A stretch of 64,000 nucleotides of DNA from Burkholderia vietnamiensis LMG 10929 (GTDB lineage Bacteria > Pseudomonadota > Gammaproteobacteria > Burkholderiales > Burkholderiaceae), in assembly GCF_000959445.1 (NCBI RefSeq), contig NZ_CP009630.1, positions 868,001-932,000 of the forward strand, in the 5' to 3' direction. The number at the start of each line of letters is the position of its first letter. Within the stretch, counting starts at the first letter, position 1. The notes below the pieces were generated by a model, which saw nothing but the letters and a program-made list of their open reading frames with translations, ran no database searches and was not told the origin of the DNA. Positions 26,128 to 34,887 of the stretch are shown here, piece by piece. A program made the position numbers and the translations under genes.

Positions 26128-27746
26128 TGGCCGGTACCGATACGCAAAAAGCCGACGTCGTGGTCGTCGGGTCCGGTGTCGCGGGCGCGATCGTCGCGCA
26201 CCAGCTCGCGTCGACCGGCAAATCGGTGATCCTGCTCGAGGCAGGCCCGCGCATGCCGCGCTGGGAAATCGTCGAGCGCTTTCGCAACCAGCCGGACAAG
26301 ACGGACTTCATGGCGCCGTACCCGTCGAGCCCCTGGGCACCGCATCCGGAATACGGCCCGCCCAACGACTACCTGATCCTGAAGGGCGAGCACAAGTTCA
26401 ATTCGCAGTACATCCGTGCGGTGGGCGGCACGACGTGGCACTGGGCCGCGTCGGCGTGGCGCTTCATCCCGAACGACTTCAAGATGAAGACGGTGTACGG
26501 CGTCGGTCGCGACTGGCCGATCCAGTACGACGATCTCGAGCATTATTACCAGCGCGCGGAGGAAGAGCTCGGCGTGTGGGGCCCCGGCCCCGAGGAAGAT
26601 CTGTACTCGCCGCGCAAGCAGCCGTATCCGATGCCGCCGCTGCCGTTGTCGTTCAACGAGCAGACGATCAAGAGCGCGCTGAACGCCCATGACGCGAAGT
26701 ACCACGTGGTCACCGAGCCGGTGGCGCGCAACAGCCGGCCGTACGACGGCCGGCCGACCTGTTGCGGCAACAACAACTGCATGCCGATCTGCCCGATCGG
26801 CGCGATGTACAACGGCATCGTGCACGTCGAGAAGGCCGAGCAGGCGGGCGCGAAGCTGATCGACAGCGCGGTCGTCTACAAGCTGGAGACCGGCCCGGAC
26901 AAGCGCATCGTCGCCGCGATCTACAAGGACAAGACGGGCGCCGACCATCGCGTCGAGGGCAAGTACTTCGTGCTCGCCGCGAACGGCATCGAGACGCCGA
27001 AGATCCTGCTGATGTCGGCGAACCGCGATTTTCCGAACGGCGTCGCGAACAGCTCCGACATGGTCGGCCGCAACCTGATGGACCATCCGGGCACCGGCGT
27101 GTCGTTCTATGCGAGCGAGAAGCTGTGGCCGGGCCGCGGCCCGCAGGAAATGACGTCGCTGATCGGCTTCCGCGACGGTCCGTTCCGCGCGACCGAAGCC
27201 GCGAAGAAGATCCACCTGTCGAACATGTCGCGCATCAACCAGGAGACGCAGAAGATCTTCAAGGCCGGCAAGCTGATGAAGCCGGCCGAGCTGGACTCGC
27301 AGATCCGCGACCGCTCCGCGCGCTACGTGCAGTTCGACTGTTTCCACGAAATCCTGCCGCAGCCCGAGAACCGCATCGTGCCGAGCAAGACGGCGACCGA
27401 TGCGATCGGCATTCCGCGTCCGGAAATCACCTACGCGATCGACGACTACGTGAAGCGCGGCGCGGTGCACACGCGCGAGGTCTACGCGACCGCCGCGCAG
27501 GTGCTGGGCGGCACGGACGTCGTGTTCAACGACGAGTTCGCGCCGAACAACCACATCACCGGCTCGACGATCATGGGCGCCGATGCGCGCGACTCCGTCG
27601 TCGACAAGGACTGCCGCACGTTCGACCATCCGAACCTGTTCATCTCGAGCAGCGCGACGATGCCGACCGTCGGCACGGTGAACGTGACGCTGACGATCGC
27701 GGCGCTGGCGCTGCGCATCTCGGACACGCTGAAGAAGGAAGTCTGA
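26127..27746 (+). CDS. FAD-dependent glucose/gluconate dehydrogenase alpha (catalytic) subunit, GMC family
   Basis: 539 aa. The N-terminal FAD fold (VVVGSGVAGAIVAHQLA, about 12-28) and the C-terminal GMC region (NNHITGSTIMGAD, SSSATMPTVGTVNVTLTIAAL) mark a glucose-methanol-choline oxidoreductase. Cys212, 213, 218 and 222 (CCGNNNCMPIC) match the iron-sulfur cluster ligands described for the B. cepacia enzyme. It oxidises the sugar at C1 in the periplasm and passes electrons through the cluster to the cytochrome c subunit. It has no signal peptide of its own and relies on the gamma subunit for Tat export. Confidence 0.95.
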   Translation: MAGTDTQKADVVVVGSGVAGAIVAHQLASTGKSVILLEAGPRMPRWEIVERFRNQPDKTDFMAPYPSSPWAPHPEYGPPNDYLILKGEHKFNSQYIRAVGGTTWHWAASAWRFIPNDFKMKTVYGVGRDWPIQYDDLEHYYQRAEEELGVWGPGPEEDLYSPRKQPYPMPPLPLSFNEQTIKSALNAHDAKYHVVTEPVARNSRPYDGRPTCCGNNNCMPICPIGAMYNGIVHVEKAEQAGAKLIDSAVVYKLETGPDKRIVAAIYKDKTGADHRVEGKYFVLAANGIETPKILLMSANRDFPNGVANSSDMVGRNLMDHPGTGVSFYASEKLWPGRGPQEMTSLIGFRDGPFRATEAAKKIHLSNMSRINQETQKIFKAGKLMKPAELDSQIRDRSARYVQFDCFHEILPQPENRIVPSKTATDAIGIPRPEITYAIDDYVKRGAVHTREVYATAAQVLGGTDVVFNDEFAPNNHITGSTIMGADARDSVVDKDCRTFDHPNLFISSSATMPTVGTVNVTLTIAALALRISDTLKKEV

Positions 27747-27748
27747 CC

Positions 27749-29026
27749 GTGCGGAAATCTACTCTCACCTTCCTCGTGGCCGGCTGCCTCGCGCTGCCGG
27801 GCTTCGCGCGCGCGGCCGACTCGGCCGATCCTGCGCAGATCAAGCGCGGCGAATATCTCGCCGTCGCCGGCGACTGCATGGCATGTCACACCGCGAAGGG
27901 CGGCAAGCCGTTCGCGGGCGGCCTCGGCATGCCGGTGCCGAAGCTCGGCAAGATCTATACGAGCAACATCACGCCCGACCCGGACACCGGCATCGGCAAG
28001 TGGACCTTCGAGGACTTCGAGCGCGCGGTGCGCCACGGCGTGTCGAAGAACGGCGACAACCTGTATCCGGCGATGCCGTACGTGTCGTACGCGAAGATCA
28101 ACGACGACGACGTGCAGGCGTTGTACGCCTACTTCATGCACGGCGTCGAGCCGGTCCGCCAGACGCCGCCGAAGAACGAGATCCCCGCGCTGCTGAGCGC
28201 GCGCTGGCCGCTGAAGATCTGGAACTGGCTGTTCCTGAAGGACGGCGCGTACCAGCCGAAGCCATCGCAGAGCGCCGAGTGGAACCGCGGCGCGTACCTC
28301 GTGCAGGGCCTCGCGCACTGCAGCACGTGCCACACGCCGCGCGGCATCGCGATGCAGGAGAAGTCGCTCGACGAAACGGGCGGCAGCTTCCTGTCGGGCT
28401 CGGTGCTGGCGGGCTGGGACGGCTACAACATCACGTCGGACCCGAACGCCGGGATCGGCGGCTGGACGCAGCAGCAGCTCGTCCAGTATCTGCGCACCGG
28501 CAGCGTGCCGGGGCTCGCGCAGGCGGCCGGCCCGATGGCCGAGGCGGTCCAGCACAGCTTCTCGAAGATGACCGACTCGGACATCGGCGCGATCGCGACG
28601 TATATCCGCACGGTGCCGGCCGTCGCCGACGGCGATGCGAAGCAGTCGCGTTCGTCGTGGGGCAAGCCGGCCGAGGACGGGCTGAAGCTGCGCGGCGTCG
28701 GGCTTGCGTCGTCGGGCATCGATCCGGCGAGGCTGTATCTCGGCAACTGCGCGACCTGCCATCAGATGCAGGGCAAGGGCACGCCTGACGGTTACTACCC
28801 GTCGCTGTTCCACAACTCGACGGTCGGTGCGTCGAATCCGTCGAACCTCGTGCAGGTGATCCTGAACGGCGTGCAGCGCAAGGCCGGCAGCGAGGACGTC
28901 GGGATGCCCGCGTTCCGCAACGAGCTGTCGGATGCGCAGATCGCCGCGCTGACGAACTACCTGACCGGGCAGTTCGGCAACCCGGCCGCGAAGGTGACCG
29001 AGCAGGACGTCGCGAAGGCGCGCTGA
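27749..29026 (+). CDS. Triheme cytochrome c beta subunit of the dehydrogenase
   Basis: 425 aa. GTG start 2 nt after the alpha stop codon, with AAGGAAG upstream. A Sec signal (TFLVAGCLALPGFARA) is followed by three CxxCH heme sites: C43-MACH, C191-STCH and C334-ATCH. It accepts electrons from the alpha subunit and delivers them to quinone or the respiratory chain at the periplasmic face of the inner membrane. Gene order gamma-alpha-beta and the subunit length agree with the B. cepacia complex. Confidence 0.95.
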   Translation: MRKSTLTFLVAGCLALPGFARAADSADPAQIKRGEYLAVAGDCMACHTAKGGKPFAGGLGMPVPKLGKIYTSNITPDPDTGIGKWTFEDFERAVRHGVSKNGDNLYPAMPYVSYAKINDDDVQALYAYFMHGVEPVRQTPPKNEIPALLSARWPLKIWNWLFLKDGAYQPKPSQSAEWNRGAYLVQGLAHCSTCHTPRGIAMQEKSLDETGGSFLSGSVLAGWDGYNITSDPNAGIGGWTQQQLVQYLRTGSVPGLAQAAGPMAEAVQHSFSKMTDSDIGAIATYIRTVPAVADGDAKQSRSSWGKPAEDGLKLRGVGLASSGIDPARLYLGNCATCHQMQGKGTPDGYYPSLFHNSTVGASNPSNLVQVILNGVQRKAGSEDVGMPAFRNELSDAQIAALTNYLTGQFGNPAAKVTEQDVAKAR

Positions 29027-29192
29027 CGCGCGCGGCAGTCGCGGCAACGCAGACGACAGGAGGAGCACAGCACATCGGTTGGCCCCGATGCCGGTTGTTG
29101 CAGAGCGGGGCGGGCGGCGCGAGCGTCGTTCGCCCCGGTTCACAGGCAATCCGGTGCGTGCGGTTGCGCGCACCGCTTTCGTTGATCACACC

Positions 29193-29612
29193 ATGACACC
29201 GAATCAACCGTTTCTCGCGTCCCAGCGCGATGTGCTGCTGCTGCTGTCCCGCATCCTGCTCGTGATCCTGTTCGTGATGTTCGGCTGGAAGAAGATCGTC
29301 GACTTCTCCGGCACGATCGCGTTCATGGGCAGCGAAGGCGCGCCGGCGCCGATCGTCTCGGCGGCGATCGCCGTCGTGATGGAGCTGTTCGCCGGCATCG
29401 CCATCCTGGTCGGGTTCCAGACGCGCGCGCTCGCGCTGCTGCTGGCGCTGTATACGATCGGCACCGCACTCATCGGCCATCGCTACTGGACGATGACGGG
29501 CGGCGCGCAGATCGACAACATGATTCATTTCTACAAGAACATCGCGATCGCCGGCGGCCTGCTCGCACTGTGCGCGGCAGGCCCCGGACGTTTTTCGATC
29601 GATCGAGGATGA
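29193..29612 (+). CDS. DoxX-family membrane protein
   Basis: 139 aa, four predicted transmembrane helices (VLLLLSRILLVILFVMFGWKKI; IVSAAIAVVMELFAGIAILVGF; ALALLLALYTIGTALIG; NIAIAGGLLALCAAG). The family is associated with redox and thiol stress or acts as quinol-oxidase-like subunits. ATG 29193 was chosen over upstream codons that lack membrane-protein character. It lies 166 nt after the cytochrome subunit on the same strand and may form part of the electron-transfer unit. Confidence 0.82.
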   Translation: MTPNQPFLASQRDVLLLLSRILLVILFVMFGWKKIVDFSGTIAFMGSEGAPAPIVSAAIAVVMELFAGIAILVGFQTRALALLLALYTIGTALIGHRYWTMTGGAQIDNMIHFYKNIAIAGGLLALCAAGPGRFSIDRG

Positions 29613-29675
29613 ACGGGCCGCCGGCGCGCGCATGGGGCGCGTGCCGGACGGTCGAGACTCCGAGGGGGCATCATT

Positions 29676-30779
29676 TTGCGACTCAAACACTTCGCATGGC
29701 TGATGGCAGCCGCCGTGCCGGCCACCGCGCTCGCGCAGACGAGCGTGACGCTGTACGGCCGCATCGACGGCGGCGTCGAATACCTGAACCACATCGCGAC
29801 GCCGAGCGGCAGCGCGACGCGCTGGAGCGCGGAGGGCGGCGACTGGGGCACCAGCATGTTCGGCCTGAAGGGCTTCGAGGATCTCGGCGGCGGGATGTCG
29901 ACGGTCTTCAATTTGGAGACCGCGTTCCAGGTGATGAACGGCACGACGGGCGGCGGACGCATGTGGTCGCGCCGCGCGTACGTCGGCCTGAAGAGCGACA
30001 CGTGGGGCCAGCTGCAGGCCGGCCGCAACCTGTTCATCGACAGCGACGGCGTGTGGGAATTCGATCCGTTCGTCCAGCAGGCGTTTTCGTCGGCGTCGCT
30101 CGTGCGCGGCCGCAACTGGCAGCAGAGCAGCAACAACGTCGAATATCACAGCCCGGTGATCGGCGGCTTCGACGTGCAGGCGCAGTATGCGTTCGGCAAC
30201 CAGTCGCGCGGCTTCAACTACGGCGCGGCCGACGATTTCGGCCGCTCGGACGGGATCATGATCTCGTACCACTCGCCGCTGCTCGACGTGCGCGGCATCT
30301 ACGACGAGCTGCGCGACCGCAACGGCAAGATGAGCAACATCTTCACGGCGTCGCGCGAGTATTTCGTCGGCGCGAACGTGAAGGTGTCGCAGTTCAAGAT
30401 CCAGGGCGCGTATACGCACTACCAGGCGCCGGACAGCCCGGCCGGCGTCGCGGACCGTGCCGATCACTACTGGCTCGGCGTGACCTACACGGCCACGCCG
30501 CAGTGGGCGGTGACGGGCGGCGGCTACTACGTGAAGGTCGGCGACGGCGGCGGCGATGCCTCGCACGATCCGTCCGGCCACGCGATGATGTATGTGCTCG
30601 GCACGACCTACAACCTGTCGAAGCGCACCTTCCTGTACGGCACGGTCGCGTACGTGCGCAACGGCGGCAATTCGAACTTCTCGCTGCTCGCATCGCCGCG
30701 CGACGCGACGTCCGGCACGAGCCCGCTGACCGGCGAATCGCAGACCGGCGCCTACGTCGGGATGATGCACACGTTCTGA
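29676..30779 (+). CDS. Gram-negative porin (OpcP-like)
   Basis: 367 aa outer-membrane trimeric porin. Signal peptide MRLKHFAWLMAAAVPATALA is followed by QTSVTLYGRIDGGVEYLN, the first strand typical of Burkholderia porins, and a terminal aromatic (GMMHTF). The TTG start at 29676 is supported by GAGGGGG 7 nt upstream. It lies 63 nt after doxX and in line with the dehydrogenase, so a role in admitting the sugar substrate is plausible. Loop-dependent specificity cannot be read. Confidence 0.9.
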   Translation: MRLKHFAWLMAAAVPATALAQTSVTLYGRIDGGVEYLNHIATPSGSATRWSAEGGDWGTSMFGLKGFEDLGGGMSTVFNLETAFQVMNGTTGGGRMWSRRAYVGLKSDTWGQLQAGRNLFIDSDGVWEFDPFVQQAFSSASLVRGRNWQQSSNNVEYHSPVIGGFDVQAQYAFGNQSRGFNYGAADDFGRSDGIMISYHSPLLDVRGIYDELRDRNGKMSNIFTASREYFVGANVKVSQFKIQGAYTHYQAPDSPAGVADRADHYWLGVTYTATPQWAVTGGGYYVKVGDGGGDASHDPSGHAMMYVLGTTYNLSKRTFLYGTVAYVRNGGNSNFSLLASPRDATSGTSPLTGESQTGAYVGMMHTF

Positions 30780-30791
30780 ACGTCGCGCGAG

Positions 30792-30835
30792 CCGCGGGCA
30801 ATGCACGGACGATGATGGGCCGTGCGTTGCCGCGG
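30792..30835. terminator. Long hairpin between convergent porin and transporter genes
   Basis: A 16-bp stem with one bulge and one wobble (30792-30808 with 30820-30835) lies between convergent stops. There is no U-tract in either direction, so it is a weak or Rho-assisted bidirectional stop. Confidence 0.5.
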
Positions 30836-30864
30836 TCGTTCATGGCGGGCGCGTCACGCGCCGC

Positions 30865-32187
30865 TCAATCGAGGGATTTGCCGGCCTTCTCGTCCATGCA
30901 GCGGATCGCGAGCAGCGTCAGCGTGCCGCATCCGATCGCATACCACGCGGGCGCGTTCGGATTGCCGGTCGCCGCGATCAGCCACGTGACGAAGAACTGC
31001 GCGAAGCCGCCGAAGATCGCGACGCCCACGCTGTACACCAGCGCGCCGCCGGTCGCGCGCACCGCACGCGGAAACAGCTCGCCGAGCATCGCGCCGGTCG
31101 CGCCGATGTTGATCGCGTGCACGATCGACAGCGCGGCGATGATCGACAGCAGCGACGCGGCGCCCGGCCAGCGATTCAACGCGATGAACGCCGGATAGAT
31201 CGCGACCATCAGCGCGATGCGCGTCCACCAGACGATCCGGTTGCGCCCGTAGACGTCCGACAGATAGCCGCCGATCGGCGTGACCAGCATCAGGATCGCG
31301 CCGGCGACGCAACCGGCCGTCATCGACAGCCACGTCGGCAGGTGCAGCACCTGCACGCCGTAGATCGCCATGTAGAACACGATGATGTAGTGGATCGACG
31401 TGCCGCCGATCGTCACGCCGAGCCCCGCGAACACGGCCTTGCCGTGATGACGCAGCACGTCGGCGAGCGGCAGCGATGCGACCGCGGGTTGCGCGGCGTG
31501 CGTTGCAGGCGCGGCGGCCGGCACTTCGTCGACGGTGCGGCGCAGCCAGTAGCCGAGCGGCACGAACAGCGTGCCGATGACGAACGGCACGCGCCAGCCC
31601 CAGCTTTCGAGCTGCGCGGCAGTGAGCGTCGAGGTCAGCGCGACGCCGGTGAGCGCACCGGCCAGCGCGGCGAGCCCCTGGCTCGAGAACTGGAACGACG
31701 CGTAGTAGCCGCGGCGATGCTGCGGCGCCTGCTCGAGCAGCAGCGTCGTCGACGCGCCGACTTCGCCGCCCGATGCGAACCCTTGCAGCAGGCGCGCGAG
31801 CACCAGCAACAGCGGCGCGGCGATGCCGATCTGCGCGAAGGTCGGCGCGACCGCGATCGTCGCGGTGCCGAGCGCCATCAGCAGCAGCGTGACGATCATC
31901 GCGTTCTTGCGGCCGGCGCGATCGGCGTACATGCCGATCACGAGGCCGCCGAGCGGCCGCGTGACGAAGCCGACACCGAAGCTCGCGACGGCCAGCATCA
32001 ACTGCCCGAACGACGAATGCACCGGAAAGAACAGCTTGCCGATCAGGATCGCGAAGAAGCTGTAGACCGTGAAGTCGTAGAACTCCAGCGCATTGCCGAC
32101 GGCGGCGGCCGCGATCAGGCGGCGCTTGTGCGCGGCGGCGCGCGCATCGGCCGGCGAGCCGGCGAGCGGAAGGGCGGACGTTTCCAT
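30865..32187 (-). CDS. MHS-family (metabolite:H+ symporter) MFS transporter
   Basis: 440 aa, 12 predicted helices. The MHS signature GNALEFYDFTVYSFFA begins the first helix; RPLGGLVIGMYADRAGRKNAM is the loop motif and LLQGFASGGEVGAS the third. Members take up organic acids such as citrate, shikimate, alpha-ketoglutarate or proline/betaine. It sits 42 nt after a decayed M20 amidohydrolase gene and is divergent from a LysR gene. The ancestral unit was therefore probably a transporter-plus-amidohydrolase pathway for an N-acyl or carboxylate substrate. Confidence 0.9.
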   Translation of the reverse strand: METSALPLAGSPADARAAAHKRRLIAAAAVGNALEFYDFTVYSFFAILIGKLFFPVHSSFGQLMLAVASFGVGFVTRPLGGLVIGMYADRAGRKNAMIVTLLLMALGTATIAVAPTFAQIGIAAPLLLVLARLLQGFASGGEVGASTTLLLEQAPQHRRGYYASFQFSSQGLAALAGALTGVALTSTLTAAQLESWGWRVPFVIGTLFVPLGYWLRRTVDEVPAAAPATHAAQPAVASLPLADVLRHHGKAVFAGLGVTIGGTSIHYIIVFYMAIYGVQVLHLPTWLSMTAGCVAGAILMLVTPIGGYLSDVYGRNRIVWWTRIALMVAIYPAFIALNRWPGAASLLSIIAALSIVHAINIGATGAMLGELFPRAVRATGGALVYSVGVAIFGGFAQFFVTWLIAATGNPNAPAWYAIGCGTLTLLAIRCMDEKAGKSLD

Positions 32188-32229
32188 GAGGTTCCCCTGC
32201 TGAGGCGCAGAACTGCGTGATGAAGGCCG

Positions 32230-32463
32230 TCAGGCCGCGAGCCGGCGTTCGGCCGCGCGCACCCGCTCGCTCGCGGCGATCGCGACGATATCGTCATAGA
32301 AATCATGGCCGCAGTCGTGCGCCATGCAGCCGCCGAACGCAGCGCTCGCGAGCGTCTTCTCGACTGCGGGGTGCGGGTGAGCGTGGATGCGGCGATGCGC
32401 GTCGACCGGCTCGGCGGCGATCGCGGCGATGCCCGGAATGACGGGGTTCACGGCTTGCAGCAT
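32230..32463 (-). pseudogene. Remnant of an M20-type amidohydrolase/peptidase gene
   Basis: 77 codons from ATG 32463 with AGGAG 6 nt upstream. The first 40 residues (VDAHRRIHAHPHPAVEKTLAS) match the N-terminal RRxIHAHPELxFEE motif of M20 amidohydrolases. They run directly into CMAHDCGHD, resembling the HACGHD metal motif that normally lies about 60 residues further on. The product then stops after AAERRLAA. An intact member is about 390 aa, so an internal deletion and loss of most of the gene are inferred. The ribosome site is intact. Alternatively it is a recent small protein that kept both motifs. Confidence 0.55.
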
Positions 32464-32532
32464 GGACTCTCCTGGCGGCGCGGTGGGATGCTCGATAGGC
32501 ATATGACGAGCAAGCATATAAATTTCTTTCGC

Positions 32533-32562
32533 GCACCAGAAGCTGCTAAATTGCTTTGGTGC
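32533..32562. promoter_or_regulatory. Inverted repeat between divergent LysR and transporter genes
   Basis: GCACCAGAAGC (32533-32543) and GCTTTGGTGC (32553-32562) form an imperfect inverted repeat around an AT-rich centre. It lies 82 bp before the LysR start and 70 bp before the remnant gene, the expected place for a LysR recognition site. Confidence 0.45.
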
Positions 32563-32643
32563 TCACCACCGGTTGCCGCCCGGGAATACCCCGAGCCGGC
32601 CTGCGTCGCGGGGCGCGGGCTTCCCCGATTCACGCGTGTCCCC

Positions 32644-33546
32644 ATGAAATACCATCAACTCAAAGCATTCGTCACCGTTGCGGACGAAGGGAGCATCCGC
32701 GCGGCCGCGCGGCGCCTGAACGTGTCGCCGGCAGCGCTGACGAAGGCGGTCAAGGAGCTGGAAATCGCGCTCGGCGTGTCGCTCGTCGTGCGTACCGCGC
32801 GCGGCGTGCAGCTGACCGCGTTCGGTCAGCAACTGCAGGTGCGCGCACGGCTGATCGTCGCCGAGATGCAGCGGGCGCGCGACGACATCGAGCAGGCGCA
32901 GGGCGCGATGACCGGCTCGGTCGCCGCGGCGATCACGCCGGCCGCCGCGGTGACGATCCTGCCCGATGCGTTCCGCGCGTTTCGGCGGCGCTTTCCGGTC
33001 GCGCGCGTCAACCTGATCGAAGGCTTTCCGGGCGTCGCGCTGCCGCGGCTGCACGACGGCTCGCTCGATTTCGCGGTGGCCGTCGTCGTGCCCGAACTGC
33101 TCGCGGCGGAATTCGATCACGCGGAACTCTACGCGAGCCGCTCGCTGATCGTCGCGCGCAAAGAGCATCCGCTCGCGTCGGCCACGTCGCTCGCCGAGCT
33201 CGTCGATGCCGACTGGTTGATGAATCCGTCGCCGGAAAGCTCGACCCAGGTGCTGTTCAATTCGTTCGTCGCGTATGGGTTGCCGCTGCCGCAGCGGATC
33301 GTCGAATGTCCGAGCTTCGGGCTCGCGCACAGCCTGATGACCGGCTGCGATCTGCTCGCGTCGATGCCCGAGCAATTGCTGCAAGGCGAATGGGCGCGCG
33401 ACCGGCTCACGGTGCTGCCGATTCGCGAGCGGCTGCCGGCCGTGTCGGTTCAGGTCGTCACGCGCCGCGACAGCCCGCTCACGCCGGCCGCCGCGATGCT
33501 GCTCGACTGCCTGCGCGATTCCGCGCGTCGCAAGGGGCTGCGATGA
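32644..33546 (+). CDS. LysR-family transcriptional regulator
   Basis: 300 aa. HTH MKYHQLKAFVTVADEGSIRAAARRLNVSPAALTKAVKELEIALGVSLVVRTARG is followed by an effector domain of normal length. It is divergent from the M20 remnant and MHS transporter and probably regulated them. ATG 32644 is the first Met of the conserved HTH; the upstream open frame covers the operator region. Confidence 0.9.
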   Translation: MKYHQLKAFVTVADEGSIRAAARRLNVSPAALTKAVKELEIALGVSLVVRTARGVQLTAFGQQLQVRARLIVAEMQRARDDIEQAQGAMTGSVAAAITPAAAVTILPDAFRAFRRRFPVARVNLIEGFPGVALPRLHDGSLDFAVAVVVPELLAAEFDHAELYASRSLIVARKEHPLASATSLAELVDADWLMNPSPESSTQVLFNSFVAYGLPLPQRIVECPSFGLAHSLMTGCDLLASMPEQLLQGEWARDRLTVLPIRERLPAVSVQVVTRRDSPLTPAAAMLLDCLRDSARRKGLR

Positions 33547-33709
33547 ACCGCATGGCACGTCGCGCACGACGGACTGGAGGGAAATCCGGATGATCCGGTA
33601 CGGCGGCCGATCGACCGCCGCCTGCGAGCCGGTATCATAGCGGCCGGCCTGCCGCCCCGGCCGGCTTTCGACAACACGCCAACCGGCATCCAGCAATCAG
33701 AGGCATCAC

Positions 33710-34030
33710 ATGACCAGTGCAACCCAATTCGACAACGTATCGGTCGTCAAGCGCGCGAACGTCTATTTCGACGGCAAGTGCGTGTCGCATACCGTGCTCT
33801 TCCCGGACGGCACGCGCAAGACGCTCGGCGTGATCCTGCCGTGCGCGCTCAACTTCGGCACGGACGCGCCCGAATTGATGGAAGTGCAGGCCGGCAAGTG
33901 CCGCGTGAAGCTCGCGGGCAGCAACGAATGGCAAACCTACGGCGCCGGCGAATCGTTCTCGGTGCCGGGCAACAGCCGCTTCGACATCGAGGTGCTCGAC
34001 ACGCTCGACTACGTCTGCAGCTACCTGTAA
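33710..34030 (+). CDS. ppnP: Pyrimidine/purine nucleoside phosphorylase
   Basis: 106 aa single cupin domain, full length for the PpnP (YaiE, formerly DUF1255) family. The conserved core ASVYFDGK-like segment reads [29 protein letters not shown], with the C-terminal [14 protein letters not shown]...YVCSYL. It catalyses phosphorolysis of several nucleosides in the cytosol. It is monocistronic and ends before a shared terminator. Confidence 0.93.
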   Translation: MTSATQFDNVSVVKRANVYFDGKCVSHTVLFPDGTRKTLGVILPCALNFGTDAPELMEVQAGKCRVKLAGSNEWQTYGAGESFSVPGNSRFDIEVLDTLDYVCSYL

Positions 34031-34086
34031 GCGCGAACGCAGCCACGCCGGCCGCGATGCATGGTGCGCGCCGCGGCCGGCGCGCA

Positions 34087-34119
34087 AAAATGACAAGCCC
34101 CGCAGAAGCGGGGCTTGTC
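34087..34119 (-). terminator. Bidirectional rho-independent terminator
   Basis: A perfect 12-bp stem (GACAAGCCCCGC at 34092-34103 with 34108-34119, loop AGAA). On the minus strand it is followed by ATTTTTG, so it mainly ends the gene at 34154. It also lies 60 nt past ppnP. Confidence 0.85.
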
Positions 34120-34153
34120 GCATCGGGACGGCGCAAGGCCGTCCGACTCGCCG

Positions 34154-34486
34154 TTACAGACAGGCGTTGATGTCGCCGGCCGATGCCGCGTCGCCGCGCA
34201 TGCCGACCCACGTTTTCGCGCCGGGTTGCCGCGCCGGGCGCACCATCGCGGCCGCGCCGTTCGGCGGCTGCTGGCCCGGTGCGTAGACGTCGGTCGCGAG
34301 GCCATTGGCCAGCACGTTCTGCGAAATCACCTGTTGCTGCGACTTGTCGGCCCAGGTCTTCGCGATGCACGCAGACACGTCCTGAGCGGGCTTCTGGCTT
34401 TGTCCCACGTTCTGCATGGCCGGATCGGCCGCATGTGCAGAAATTGCCACGGTCAGTGCGATGAACGGTAAATATTTCAGATTCAC
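34154..34486 (-). CDS. Small exported hypothetical protein
   Basis: 110 aa. GTG 34486 was chosen because GAGGGAG lies just upstream and the codons that follow encode a signal peptide (NLKYLPFIALTVAISAHA, cleaved before ADPA). The mature protein has two cysteines (SACIAKTWAD and the penultimate Cys of INACL), which may form a disulfide. No known domain; a terminator follows. Probably periplasmic. Confidence 0.7.
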   Translation of the reverse strand: MNLKYLPFIALTVAISAHAADPAMQNVGQSQKPAQDVSACIAKTWADKSQQQVISQNVLANGLATDVYAPGQQPPNGAAAMVRPARQPGAKTWVGMRGDAASAGDINACL

Positions 34487-34887
34487 GTTGTATCTCCCTC
34501 GAGTCGTGATTGATTGAGTGGGATGCGCAGCAGAACTGCGTGCTTGTGAGATTGCGTCCGACATATGCGGTTCCGGCGATTGCGCAACAAGTTGTTAACG
34601 CGCTTGCCAAACTGCAATCCGCACGTTCGCGGTGTCGCTGCATGCGCAACGATGCGCTGCGTGGTCCGCTCGCTGCCCCGAGGGTGTGGTGGTGCGATAC
34701 GGCGGCGCGCTGCATGTGCCTGCAAGTCGCGCCGCGTCTTTATTGAATGACGAGTGGAATGGCTGAATGGTGGCCCCGTCGCATGAGCATCATGATGACA
34801 AAATTTCGTCTGACGAATTGTTAACGAAGTTTAAACGCGACGATGTTCGGGGCGCGGGACGGCGGGGCAGTGCGCACGCCGCGGCGC
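34487..34887. other. Intergenic region
   Basis: 401 bp between two minus-strand genes. It is AT-richer than its surroundings. The symmetric element TTCGTC-T-GACGAA (34805-34817) is the only clear motif; its role is unknown. No terminator-like hairpin with a U-tract was seen after the ClC gene. Confidence 0.45.
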
